This document shows positions 34,720-43,673 of a stretch of 48,702 nucleotides of DNA, in pieces. The stretch is from Clostridioides difficile (GTDB lineage: Bacteria > Bacillota > Clostridia > Peptostreptococcales > Peptostreptococcaceae). Every line of letters starts with the position of its first letter. Positions within the stretch are counted from its first letter, which is position 1. The stretch spans positions 2,266-50,967 of the forward strand of contig NZ_OEZH01000090.1 in assembly GCF_900243075.1 (NCBI RefSeq), given 5' to 3'. The notes under the pieces are model-generated. The model was not told where the DNA came from and did not search any database. It saw only the letters and a program-made list of their open reading frames with translations. A program made the position numbers and the translations under genes.

Positions 34720-37377
34720 CTATTTTTTTAAAATTTTTCTTTTAATAACTTTCCCAACCTCTACTTGAATTACAGACATTACAGCTAAAACAATTGTTAT
34801 AAGCCACTCTGAACTATTTAAAATAGTTAAACTAAAAGCATTTCTAAAAACAGGTACAAACAGTATTACTGCTATTAGCAACGCAGAAGTTAAAAATGAA
34901 ATTAAAAGAAATGGATTTTTACCATTATTTCTATTAAACATTGAATCTGTATTTGAACGCTGACTAAATGCTCTTAACATCTGTGAAAATGCTAATACAC
35001 AAAATGCCATTGTTTGACCTACAGAATGATTTTCTATATTAAGACCAATTTTATATGCTAAAATAGTCATTATTGCCACAAATATACCTTGAGTAACCAC
35101 TCTTTGTATAAGGTTTTTTTCAAATAAAGTGGTTGATTTCACTGGCTTATGCTTCATTATATTTCTACTTGGTGGGTCAACTCCAAGAGCAAGAGCTGGG
35201 AGTGTAGCAGTTGCAAGGTTTACCCACAGAATATGAACAGCAAGAAGTGGAGTATCCCAGTTTAATAATATTGCTACAAACAGCGTAAGTATCTCTGCTA
35301 TATTACCAACAAGCAAAAATTGTATAACTTTTTGTATGTTCCTATATACACGCCTACCTTCTTTGATTGCATAAGCAATTGTTGTAAAGCTATCGTCCAT
35401 TAAAATCATGTCAGAAGAGTCTTTTGCAACATCTGTACCACTTATACCCATAGCTATACCAATATCAGCAGACTTTAATGCAGGAGAATCGTTTACGCCA
35501 TCTCCAGTCATAGCTGGTACTTCTCCAATTCTCTTTAGAGATTGTATAATTCTAAGTTTATCAAATGGGGACACACGAGCAAATACTGTAGTACTTTTAA
35601 CAGCTTCATCTAATTCACCATCACTCAAATTATCAAGTTCATCACCAGATATCACAGTATTTTCTTCACTCCATATTCCTAACTCATGAGCTATTGTTGT
35701 AGCAGTAACTTTATGGTCACCTGTTATCATTATGGTTCTTATACCTGCTTCTTTACAAGTACTTACTGCATCAATTACCTCAGTTCTTGGTGGGTCAATC
35801 ATACCAACCATACCTATAAATGTCAAATCATATTCTATGTTTTCATTGTCTTCCTTTGGTATAGATGAAATCTCACGCTTAGCAAAACCAAGTACGCGTA
35901 ATGCATCTTTAGACATTGTAAGACATAATTCGTGTATATTCTTTTTATCCAATTCCGTAATGTTTCTTTCACCTTTTGAAGTTAATATTTTAGTACATAG
36001 GTCAAGAATTTCGTCTACTGCTCCTTTAGTATAAGCAATAATCTTTTCATCTATATTATGAACAGTTGTCATACATTTTCTATTGGAATCAAAAGGCTGT
36101 TCAAATAAACGTGGATATTTATCTTCAAGAGCATCTTGGTCTATTCCAAATTTGTTAGCCATAAAAATTAATGCGCCTTCTGTTGGGTCACCTAATATTT
36201 CATCTGTTTTGTCTGGATTAATACATGCATCATTACAAAGTGCACCAGCATAAACAATCTCTTTATATACTAGTGGATGTTTTTCAGATGCAGTATCTAT
36301 TGATGTTACTTTTCCAGATTCAAAATCTCCATTTACAGCAATATGTGTAACAGTCATTTTATTTAAGGTTAATGTACCAGTTTTATCGCAACATATTACT
36401 GTAGCTCCTCCTAATGTTTCAACAGCAGGTAATTTTCTAATTAAAGCATTTCTTTTAGCCATACGTTGTACGCCTAAAGCCATTACAATAGTAGCTGTTG
36501 CAGGTAATCCCTCTGGAATAATTGATATGGCAAGGGAAATTGCAATCATAAACATTGGCAAGAGAGGTCTCTGATAAAATGCACCTATTGCAAATATAAC
36601 AACGCATACAATAATACCTATGACACTTAATGTCTTTCCAACAGTATTAAGTTTACGTTTTATAGGAGTGTCAAAATCATCTTGTGAATCTAAAAGATGT
36701 GCTATGTTACCCACTTCTGTATCCATACCAGTTGCAACTACAACACCTACACCTCTACCATATGTGACGATTGAAGATGTATACGCCATATTGCTACGGT
36801 CTCCTAATACACATTCTTTAGGTAAGATTGTATCTGCATCTTTTTCTGATGGAACAGATTCTCCTGTTAAAGAAGCCTCTTGAATTTTTAAACTTGATGT
36901 TTCTATCAAACGAAGGTCTGCTGGAACCATCGCTCCATCTTCTAAAAAAACAATATCTCCTACTACAAGATTACTTGCTGGAATAACACTTTCTTCACCA
37001 TCACGCATAACACGAGCTATAGGTGAATTCATATTTTTTAATGCTTCTAATGAGCTTTCAGCCTTTTTCTCTTGAACAATTCCAATAACTGCATTTACTG
37101 TTACAATTATTAGTATTACAAAAGCTTCTGTAAATTCACCAAATATCAAAGACAATATTGCTGCTCCTATTAGTATAAGAACCATAGCATCTGTAATTTG
37201 ACTCCAAAGCATTTGTAAAATTGTTCTAGGTGTTTTTTTTCTCAGTTCATTTAAACCCTTCTCTTTAAGCCGTTTTTCCGCCTCGGTATCGGTGAGCCCC
37301 TCCTCTGATGAATCTAGACTTTCTAAAATTTCATGCGTTGCTCTTGAATGCCAAGGCATCTGTTTGTGATTTTCCAT
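34720..37377 (-). CDS. P-type cation-transporting ATPase, SERCA/PMCA-like
   Basis: It is a P2-type ATPase of 885 residues, probably exporting Ca2+ or a similar cation. TGES (171-174) is the actuator loop, DKTGTLT has phosphorylated Asp331, TGDHK and TGDGVNDSPAL form the hinge, and IPEGL (287-291) supplies the M4 glutamate. In M5, Glu695 (GNIAEIL) matches SERCA Glu771. In M6, HILWVNLATATLPALALG has Asn720 and Thr723, but Ala724 stands where SERCA and bacterial Ca2+ pumps have the cation-binding Asp800. This is a notable departure that could change ion choice or stoichiometry. The N-terminal cation-ATPase domain and C-terminal M7-M10 are complete. AAAGGAG lies 12 bases before the ATG, a long spacing. 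It is monocistronic. Confidence 0.88.
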   Translation of the reverse strand: MENHKQMPWHSRATHEILESLDSSEEGLTDTEAEKRLKEKGLNELRKKTPRTILQMLWSQITDAMVLILIGAAILSLIFGEFTEAFVILIIVTVNAVIGIVQEKKAESSLEALKNMNSPIARVMRDGEESVIPASNLVVGDIVFLEDGAMVPADLRLIETSSLKIQEASLTGESVPSEKDADTILPKECVLGDRSNMAYTSSIVTYGRGVGVVVATGMDTEVGNIAHLLDSQDDFDTPIKRKLNTVGKTLSVIGIIVCVVIFAIGAFYQRPLLPMFMIAISLAISIIPEGLPATATIVMALGVQRMAKRNALIRKLPAVETLGGATVICCDKTGTLTLNKMTVTHIAVNGDFESGKVTSIDTASEKHPLVYKEIVYAGALCNDACINPDKTDEILGDPTEGALIFMANKFGIDQDALEDKYPRLFEQPFDSNRKCMTTVHNIDEKIIAYTKGAVDEILDLCTKILTSKGERNITELDKKNIHELCLTMSKDALRVLGFAKREISSIPKEDNENIEYDLTFIGMVGMIDPPRTEVIDAVSTCKEAGIRTIMITGDHKVTATTIAHELGIWSEENTVISGDELDNLSDGELDEAVKSTTVFARVSPFDKLRIIQSLKRIGEVPAMTGDGVNDSPALKSADIGIAMGISGTDVAKDSSDMILMDDSFTTIAYAIKEGRRVYRNIQKVIQFLLVGNIAEILTLFVAILLNWDTPLLAVHILWVNLATATLPALALGVDPPSRNIMKHKPVKSTTLFEKNLIQRVVTQGIFVAIMTILAYKIGLNIENHSVGQTMAFCVLAFSQMLRAFSQRSNTDSMFNRNNGKNPFLLISFLTSALLIAVILFVPVFRNAFSLTILNSSEWLITIVLAVMSVIQVEVGKVIKRKILKK

Positions 37378-37504
37378 TTTGGAAGACCACTCCTTTCTTT
37401 TTTTGATTTAAGAATAATTATATTTTAAAATCAGGTTCAATTCAATACACAATAAGTATATTTTACCTAAATTTAACAATGCGATTTAATGCTTAATAAA
37501 ACTT

Positions 37505-38248
37505 CTACTCTTTTACAAATATGTATTCTCTATTGTCAGATAAATTTTCTTGATACTTATATCCTTCTAAATTAAACTTTTTCAGTTCCTCAATATCTCT
37601 TATCCTATTTTTTATAATGTACTTTACCATCATCCCTCTAGCTTTCTTTGCTTGTGTAGATTCCACTTTCAATAAACCATTTTTGTTTACTTTAAAAGTA
37701 CATGTAATATATGTATCACTATCTTTAATAAATTTTTCTATGGACTTGCTGTATTCATTTGATGAAAGATTAACGATAGCTGTTTTTTCTTTGATTAATT
37801 CTTTATATATACGATTTCCCCAATATTCATATAAATTCTTAAACTCACCTATCTGTAATTTCGTCTGCATTTCTAACCTATATTCATATATGCTGTCATG
37901 TGGTTTTACAACCCCATACAATCCACTTATGATTCGAATACAACTGTCTGCAAATTCTTCATCTTGCTTTGTAAAATTTTCTGCTTCTATATTTTTATAT
38001 TGTATTCCATCATAAGTTAAGATTGCAGGGCTTCCTAATCTATCAAACTTAATGCTTTCAAATCTATTTTTATTTAATACAGCTAATTTTTCATTAATTT
38101 TCATTTTACTTTTAAAATCTTCTATGCTAAATGTCTTTATATTTTCCACTATTTCTTTTGTGTTATCTATAAAACAGGGCAAATTCAAATCTCTATCAAG
38201 TACTTCTATATTTTTCATATTTTTAGCTGGTGATAACATTATAATCAT
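37505..38248 (-). CDS. yaaA: YaaA family peroxide-stress protein
   Basis: It matches the YaaA/DUF328 family across its whole 247-residue length. The N-terminal MIIMLSPAKNM, central LTYDGIQYKNIEAENF and SGLYGVVKPHDSIYEYRLEM, and YWGNRIYKEL are family signatures. In Escherichia coli YaaA lowers free iron and limits damage by hydrogen peroxide; it is a DNA-binding helix-hairpin-helix protein. The gene starts 6 bases after the stop of bcp, a peroxiredoxin, so the two form a likely oxidative-stress pair. The GGAG before the ATG is about 12 bases away, inside the end of bcp. Confidence 0.88.
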   Translation of the reverse strand: MIIMLSPAKNMKNIEVLDRDLNLPCFIDNTKEIVENIKTFSIEDFKSKMKINEKLAVLNKNRFESIKFDRLGSPAILTYDGIQYKNIEAENFTKQDEEFADSCIRIISGLYGVVKPHDSIYEYRLEMQTKLQIGEFKNLYEYWGNRIYKELIKEKTAIVNLSSNEYSKSIEKFIKDSDTYITCTFKVNKNGLLKVESTQAKKARGMMVKYIIKNRIRDIEELKKFNLEGYKYQENLSDNREYIFVKE

Positions 38249-38254
38249 AAATTC

Positions 38255-38722
38255 TTATTGCTCCTGTTTTTCCAAATATTCAAGAATCTCTTGTGCATTT
38301 GTATCTGGTTTTGCTTTTTCAAAAACTTTTTCAATAATTCCATTTTCATCTATGATATATGTCGCACGTACAACTCCCAATGCAGTTTTTCCATACATTT
38401 TTTTCTCTTTCCATACATCAAAGGCTTTTATAGCAACTAAATCAGGGTCAGAAAGTAAAATAAAAGGAAGTTCATGCTTTTCTGCAAATTTTTGATGTGA
38501 TTTTATACTGTCTTTACTTATACCAATAACTTGTACATCTTCCTTTTTAAATCCATCATACGCATTTCTAAAAGCACAAGCTTGACGTGTACATCCTGGT
38601 GTATTATCTTTAGGATAAAAATATACTACTACTTTTTTTCCTTTAAAATCTGACATACTTACTTTATTTCCATCTTTATCTTCTAATGTAAATTCGGGTG
38701 CTTTTGTTCCTATACTCAACAT
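38255..38722 (-). CDS. bcp: Thiol peroxidase / peroxiredoxin, Bcp (PrxQ) type
   Basis: It reduces hydrogen peroxide and organic peroxides using thioredoxin-type donors. The peroxidatic Cys44 and resolving Cys49 lie in YPKDNTPGCTRQAC, the diagnostic PrxQ spacing. The thioredoxin fold starts at MLSIGTKAPEF and ends with NAQEILEYLEKQ. The start is the ATG at 38722, preceded by AAAGGAG; a longer frame reaching 38803 would overlap adenine deaminase and lacks a site. At 155 residues it is normal. It is followed by yaaA with a 6-base gap. Confidence 0.93.
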   Translation of the reverse strand: MLSIGTKAPEFTLEDKDGNKVSMSDFKGKKVVVYFYPKDNTPGCTRQACAFRNAYDGFKKEDVQVIGISKDSIKSHQKFAEKHELPFILLSDPDLVAIKAFDVWKEKKMYGKTALGVVRATYIIDENGIIEKVFEKAKPDTNAQEILEYLEKQEQ

Positions 38723-38774
38723 AAATATCTCTCCTTTTGTTTTTATTGATAATTTTATATTACTTTTATAATGT

Positions 38775-40472
38775 CTATATAAATTTAAACCCTTCAACAT
38801 CAAACAGACCTAAATCAGTAAGTCTTATTTGTGGAACAACAGGAAGTGCCATAAAAGAAAGCGTAATAAAAGGGTCTACATACTTTGGAACTCCCATTTT
38901 TCTTGCTATCTCCAACATATTATCAGTAGTTTCTTGTACTTCTTCAGCTGTAAGAGTACTAATTAATCCAGCTACTTGAAGACTTAGGTGTGCAATAACT
39001 TTTCCATTTGATACAATCACATAACCACCTTGTATTTCTTTTAAATAATTTATGGCAACTAGAATATCATCATCGTTATCTCCTGCAACTAGAATATTAT
39101 GAGAATCATGAGCCACAGTAGTAGCTATTGCTCCGTTTTTTATACCAAATCCTTTTAGTGGAGCAATTGATATATTTCCAGTCATTCTATGTCTCTCGAT
39201 AACACAAAGTTTTGAGTACTCTTCATTTGGAACAAAATATCCATCTACACTTGGTAGAGATTCATATACTTTATTTGTCAAAATTTGATAAGGTACAATT
39301 TCCATTACATAATTTTTTTCACTTGCTTTTAACTGTATTTTTTCTTTATTAATATATTTAAACTTGACCGTATTAAGCAATTTTTTATCTTTAATCTCAT
39401 AATTGTAAGTAGAGAAGATTTCTTCCTTTACTAATTTACCATCTTTATAGACACTATCCACTTCCATTTTATCTAAATCACTTAATACAACAATGTCCGC
39501 CTTATATCCAGCGCCTATTGCTCCAATTTTCTTTAACCCATATACTCTTGCAGAATTATAAGTTGCAATTTTTATAGCCTTGATAGGGTCCATACCCAAA
39601 TCAATCGCACATTTTATATTCCATCTTATGTGACCTTGTTTTTCTATATCATCTAGATGCTTATCGTCTGTGCAAAACATAAATTCTTCAATTGGCAAGT
39701 TATACTTTAACATACCACTTACTATAGATTTTAAGTTTTTTGCTGCACTTCCTTCTCTTATTAAAATTTTTAACCCTGCTCTCAATTTTTCATATACTTC
39801 ATCAAAAGTTATACATTCATGGTCATTTTCTATTCCTGCACATACATATGTCTGAAGTGATTTTCCACTTATATTAGGTGCATGTCCATCCACAACCTTA
39901 TTTTTGAAAAGCTCTAGTTTATCCAAGATTTCATTTTCAGAATTTATAACATCATTGAAACACATTACCTCTCCTAAACCTAAAATTCTAGGATTATTTA
40001 TGTAGCTTTTCATGTCTTTTGCACTAAATTTACCAATTCCGTTAGTTTCAAAGCTCGTTGCAGGTACAGATGAAGGCATCATAATATATACATTAAGTGG
40101 TATATCCTTTGTTGATTCTAATAAAAAATCTATTGCACTTGTTCCCTTTACATTAACCAACTCATGTGGGTCAGCTATGATAGTTGTCGTACCTGATTTT
40201 AATAATTTTTTTGATAATTCAATTGGCATTACCATTGTAGACTCAATATGCATATGTGCATCAATAAAACCAGGTGATATATATTTACCACTACAATCAA
40301 TTTCTATATTACCCTTGTAATCGCCAATACCAACAATAGTATCTCCAACTATTGCTACATCTCCTACTATTAGCTCTTCTGTAAATACATTTATGATTGT
40401 CCCATTTTTAAGTACAATGTCAGCTTTCTCTCTTCCACTTGCCACATCACACTGTCTCTTTAAACTACCCAT
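38775..40472 (-). CDS. ade: Adenine deaminase
   Basis: It deaminates adenine to hypoxanthine for purine salvage. This is the bacterial amidohydrolase-type enzyme (565 residues). Metal-binding HMHIEST follows PGFID near residue 70. Further signatures are TTIIADPHE, GHAPNISG and FCTDDKHLDDI. The C-terminal domain has VAHDSHNILVAGDNDDD and QGGYVIVSNGK. The length and C-terminal extension distinguish Ade from dihydroorotase-like relatives. GGAG lies about 10 bases before the ATG. It stands alone between the permease and bcp. No purine riboswitch is visible in its leader; 40473-40769 holds only the hairpin listed below and AT-rich sequence. Confidence 0.94.
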   Translation of the reverse strand: MGSLKRQCDVASGREKADIVLKNGTIINVFTEELIVGDVAIVGDTIVGIGDYKGNIEIDCSGKYISPGFIDAHMHIESTMVMPIELSKKLLKSGTTTIIADPHELVNVKGTSAIDFLLESTKDIPLNVYIMMPSSVPATSFETNGIGKFSAKDMKSYINNPRILGLGEVMCFNDVINSENEILDKLELFKNKVVDGHAPNISGKSLQTYVCAGIENDHECITFDEVYEKLRAGLKILIREGSAAKNLKSIVSGMLKYNLPIEEFMFCTDDKHLDDIEKQGHIRWNIKCAIDLGMDPIKAIKIATYNSARVYGLKKIGAIGAGYKADIVVLSDLDKMEVDSVYKDGKLVKEEIFSTYNYEIKDKKLLNTVKFKYINKEKIQLKASEKNYVMEIVPYQILTNKVYESLPSVDGYFVPNEEYSKLCVIERHRMTGNISIAPLKGFGIKNGAIATTVAHDSHNILVAGDNDDDILVAINYLKEIQGGYVIVSNGKVIAHLSLQVAGLISTLTAEEVQETTDNMLEIARKMGVPKYVDPFITLSFMALPVVPQIRLTDLGLFDVEGFKFI

Positions 40473-40615
40473 TTTTACAACTCCTCTTAAGTTTTTTATA
40501 TCAACATACTAGTTATATTACATATTATAGTTTGATTTATTAATATATATTATATATGAGTTTTGATAAAAAGTATCACTTGAAATTTGTTCCATTATTC
40601 ATTTAATTAAATAGA

Positions 40616-40651
40616 GAGAACATGAGGAATAATATAATTTCCCATGTTCTC
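40616..40651. terminator. Hairpin between ade and the permease
   Basis: GAGAACATG and CATGTTCTC form a perfect 9-base stem, continued by GGAA/TTCC inside. It lies about 120 bases after the permease stop codon. The T-run is weak, so it is only a possible terminator for that gene. Confidence 0.45.
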
Positions 40652-40769
40652 ATTAATATTTAAGTTATATTGAGTTTTTTCTATTTCTACATTTAATTAG
40701 CATTATTATTACAATATAAATTTATGTATTTTATTGTTTTTTCAATACTATTTTTATTTATAATTGTAT

Positions 40770-41924
40770 TTATCCTAAAAGTACATAAACTATCATACCT
40801 ACAAGTATTGCTGGTATAGTAGTAATAATCATGGCCCATAAAGAAGATTTTTTATCCATTGCCAGAAGAGGGAAAAGTGCATCCCCATCTTGAGATATAG
40901 AGTTAGCTATCACTGCCCCAAGTGGTATAGTTCCCTTTAAATAAAATGACATAAGCACAATTTGTATACCACACCCTGGAATAAGCCCAAGACCTGCACC
41001 TATAAATACACTTATTACACCTGTTGATAACACTAGTTTAACCAAGTATTCATCTCCACCTAAAATTAATATTATCAAATCGTAAATAAGATATGCAATA
41101 AAAATCCATGTAATTACAAATGATATTTCACCAACAGAATGTATCAGCATTTCTCGTAGAGAAATCTTTTTATTTTCTTCCTCTTTTTGATTAGAATTTT
41201 TAAATACCTTTTTAAAACACCACATATAAATTATTGAAAATAATATTCCAATCACTGCTATCGCTTCTTCTAATGAATGTAATTTCTCAATTATAGGAAG
41301 ATTAATACCAGAATGAGCAAGTGACATAAATATAAATCCTATTAATATAATTCCTATATAAATTTTATATCCCTTTCCATGTGTTATTATAAATGCAAGT
41401 CTATTTGTATTTCCATGAGATTTAGCTAGATTGTCCAAAATTATTTCATCATGATTATGTTGTTCCTTATTTTCTTTAGAGTTATTTTTACTTATATTGT
41501 ATTTATCCCATTCTCTACGGTTTTTTAGCCCTAATTTTTCTTCTAGTTTAAAATAATCCACTAGTTGCCCAGTTATTATTCCTGTAATAGTACTAACTAT
41601 AGTAACAAAAAAATACATTTTAATATTTGATGAAATAAGTACAAATGAGGCATCTCCCATACTAGCTATTAAACTTGCAATTATTGCTCCAAAACTTAAT
41701 TTCCCCTTTATATATAATGGCATTATTGCCAAACTTCCCCCACAACCTGGTATAGCTCCAATTAAAGCACCCATTAAAGGTTGAAGTTTTCTGTTTTTTG
41801 ATATGATATTAGTAAAATTCCCACTAGTTTTATAATTAATATATCCAAATAACAAAATAAAAAATCCAATCATAGAACCCACATGTAAAAATGCTTCTTC
41901 AGAAGCAGATATTAACATTTCCAT
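40770..41924 (-). CDS. Putative metal permease (ArsP_2 / putative manganese transporter family)
   Basis: It is a polytopic membrane protein of 384 residues with about ten hydrophobic segments and an internal duplication. Each half carries the same motif: GALIGAIPGCGGSLAIMPLY then SLIASMGDASFVLI, and GAGLGLIPGCGIQIVLMSFY then SISQDGDALFPLL. The PGCG and GDA segments probably line the transport path. A polar linker (about 135-165) contains EQHNHDE, possibly metal-binding. Related proteins are annotated as putative manganese transporters; substrate and direction are unproven. A Fur-like box lies about 55 bases upstream of the start, which supports a metal-linked role (inference). It is monocistronic. 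Confidence 0.75.
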   Translation of the reverse strand: MEMLISASEEAFLHVGSMIGFFILLFGYINYKTSGNFTNIISKNRKLQPLMGALIGAIPGCGGSLAIMPLYIKGKLSFGAIIASLIASMGDASFVLISSNIKMYFFVTIVSTITGIITGQLVDYFKLEEKLGLKNRREWDKYNISKNNSKENKEQHNHDEIILDNLAKSHGNTNRLAFIITHGKGYKIYIGIILIGFIFMSLAHSGINLPIIEKLHSLEEAIAVIGILFSIIYMWCFKKVFKNSNQKEEENKKISLREMLIHSVGEISFVITWIFIAYLIYDLIILILGGDEYLVKLVLSTGVISVFIGAGLGLIPGCGIQIVLMSFYLKGTIPLGAVIANSISQDGDALFPLLAMDKKSSLWAMIITTIPAILVGMIVYVLLG

Positions 41925-41978
41925 TAATTTACCTCCTATACTAACTTTGCAATAATTATATTTTATTTTATTTTCTAT

Positions 41979-41993
41979 TGATAATCAATATCA
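41979..41993. promoter_or_regulatory. Fur-like box upstream of the metal permease
   Basis: TGATAATCAATATCA differs from the classic 7-1-7 Fur consensus (TGATAAT-N-ATTATCA) at one position only. It lies 55 bases upstream of the permease ATG, close to a TATAAT at 41955-41960 on the minus strand. Repression by Fur or a related metal sensor is likely. Confidence 0.65.
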
Positions 41994-42018
41994 ATATTTC
42001 TTTTAAATTTCTAATATT

Positions 42019-42071
42019 AAAAAGTGCGTATCTTATATTATCAATTTCTCGTATTAAGATACACACTTTTT
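42019..42071 (-). terminator. Intrinsic terminator after the ispH operon (distal)
   Basis: AAAAAGTGCGTATCTTA and TAAGATACACACTTTTT pair with one mismatch and give a T-run on both strands. It is the better minus-strand terminator of two tandem hairpins that follow ispH. Confidence 0.75.
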
Positions 42072-42112
42072 GATACTAGGTTATCTATTTACCATATGTA
42101 ATATGAAATCAA

Positions 42113-42156
42113 AGGTGGATATTATGATAAGTTCTACATTATAACAATATCCACCT
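42113..42156. terminator. Second hairpin after ispH
   Basis: AGGTGGATATT and AATATCCACCT form a perfect 11-base stem 20 bases after the ispH stop codon. The good T-run (GTTTTTATT) is on the plus strand. On the minus strand it may act as a 3'-end stabilising stem. Confidence 0.6.
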
Positions 42157-42176
42157 GTTTTTATTATCTATCAAAT

Positions 42177-43016
42177 TTATAAATTTTCAAGGAATGTTAC
42201 AACTTCTTCTATTATCCAATTAGGTGTAGATGCTCCTGCTGTAACACCTAAATTTTTATATTTTTTAAGCATCTGTGCATCCAATTCATCCTTAGTCTCT
42301 ATTGCAAAAGTTGGTACTAAATCTTCACAAACCTTTACTAATTTTTGAGTATTGGAACTATGTTTACCTCCTATAACTACCATACAATCAACTTCTCTAG
42401 CTAGCTCTTTAGCTGATTCTTGTCTTGTTTTTGTAGCTGAACAAATGGTATCATTAAATACTATATCTTCTAGTTTATCTGATAGTTTAGCAACTATACT
42501 TAGATATAAATCTGGATTTATTGTAGTCTGTGCAACAAGACAATATTTTTTTGAATTATCAAATTCCATATTTTCCATTTGTTCCAAAGTCTTTATTATT
42601 ATTGCTGAATTTTCACACCATCCATTTATACCTATAACTTCTGGATGCTTCATATCTCCAATAACTATTATTTCATAGCCCTTATTATGATACTCACTTA
42701 CTACTGTATGTATTTTTTTTACAAATGGACATGTAGTATCCACAATTTTTAGTTTTTTTTCTTTTGCTTCTTTATATATATTCTCAGGAACTCCATGAGA
42801 TCTTATTATCATATTTTCATAATTTGGTATTATATCAATTTCATCAACAGTCTTAAGACCTTTTTCTTCATATTTTGCTACTGCTTGTTTGTTGTGAATA
42901 AGAGGACCTAAAGCATATATGCCAGAGTCATTTTTTTCAACTTCATCCCATGCCATTTTCATCGCTCTCTTTACTCCAAAACAAAAGCCAGCATTTTTTG
43001 CTATTTTTACGTTCAC
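42177..43016 (-). CDS. ispH: 4-hydroxy-3-methylbut-2-enyl diphosphate reductase
   Basis: It is the last enzyme of the MEP isoprenoid pathway, producing IPP and DMAPP with an iron-sulfur cluster. The three cluster ligands are Cys12 (GFCFGVKRA), Cys96 (DTTCPFV) and Cys192 (DTICSATKTRQ). Active-site His41 (LIHN), His74 (RSHGVP) and His124 (KHPEV) are present, along with GGKHSSNTQKL. At 279 residues it is the short form without the ribosomal protein S1 fusion seen in some clostridia. It is the last gene of the operon after plsC (12-base gap). Confidence 0.96.
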   Translation of the reverse strand: MNVKIAKNAGFCFGVKRAMKMAWDEVEKNDSGIYALGPLIHNKQAVAKYEEKGLKTVDEIDIIPNYENMIIRSHGVPENIYKEAKEKKLKIVDTTCPFVKKIHTVVSEYHNKGYEIIVIGDMKHPEVIGINGWCENSAIIIKTLEQMENMEFDNSKKYCLVAQTTINPDLYLSIVAKLSDKLEDIVFNDTICSATKTRQESAKELAREVDCMVVIGGKHSSNTQKLVKVCEDLVPTFAIETKDELDAQMLKKYKNLGVTAGASTPNWIIEEVVTFLENL

Positions 43017-43028
43017 AAGTTTACCCCC

Positions 43029-43625
43029 TTATTTTGAATATTTAAAGTAATTTTGTTTTATCACTTCTAAAATCTCTTGTGATATTCTTTCATGGTCATC
43101 ATTACTCAATTTTTCCTTAAAATGTTCTTCAAACGATATTGGCTCTCCAATATATACAATTACTTTACTAAAAAGTTTGTATTTAGATATTATTGATACT
43201 GGAACAACTTTAGATTTACTCTTTATTGTAAATACAGAAAGACCTGCCTTAGCCCTACCAAAAGAATCTCCTTTTATTCTAGTTCCCTCTGGAAATATGC
43301 CTAATACATAACCATCTCTAACTGACCTTAAAATAGTTTTTATTGTAGATACATCTGGCTTTTCTCTATTTATAGGCATAACATGCAATTTTTTTAATAT
43401 AAATCCTAATGGCTTGACTCTAAATAATTCTTTTTTTGCAATTGCAGCTATTTCTCTATTTTCTATGGCAGCAGCCAAGAATATAGGGTCAAGATTCGAC
43501 TTATGATTTGATGCTATTACTATATTACCTCTATCTGGAATATTCTCTGCACCTATAACTTCATATTTAAAAAATATTTTAGAAAAACCTTTAAAAATAT
43601 TTATTGCAAATCTATAAAAATTCAC
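43029..43625 (-). CDS. plsC: 1-acyl-sn-glycerol-3-phosphate acyltransferase
   Basis: It makes phosphatidic acid at the membrane by acylating lysophosphatidic acid. The catalytic HX4D motif is His41-Asp46 (SNHKSNLDP), followed by AIAKKELFRV, MPINREKPD and FPEGTR, which are acyltransferase motifs II-IV. At 198 residues it is typical of the small Gram-positive PlsC. It lies between cmk and ispH, a common clostridial arrangement, and a 48-base gap separates it from cmk. Confidence 0.93.
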   Translation of the reverse strand: MNFYRFAINIFKGFSKIFFKYEVIGAENIPDRGNIVIASNHKSNLDPIFLAAAIENREIAAIAKKELFRVKPLGFILKKLHVMPINREKPDVSTIKTILRSVRDGYVLGIFPEGTRIKGDSFGRAKAGLSVFTIKSKSKVVPVSIISKYKLFSKVIVYIGEPISFEEHFKEKLSNDDHERISQEILEVIKQNYFKYSK

Positions 43626-43673
43626 TTTTATCTCCCTTCAACACTACATTATATTTTCATTATGATACTTAGA

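Noticed and set aside
38723-38803. N-terminal extension of Bcp to 38803
   Set aside because: It would overlap the end of adenine deaminase, lacks a Shine-Dalgarno sequence and is not part of the peroxiredoxin fold.
40473-40769. Purine riboswitch in front of adenine deaminase
   Set aside because: None of the conserved purine aptamer loop sequences can be found in the ade leader.
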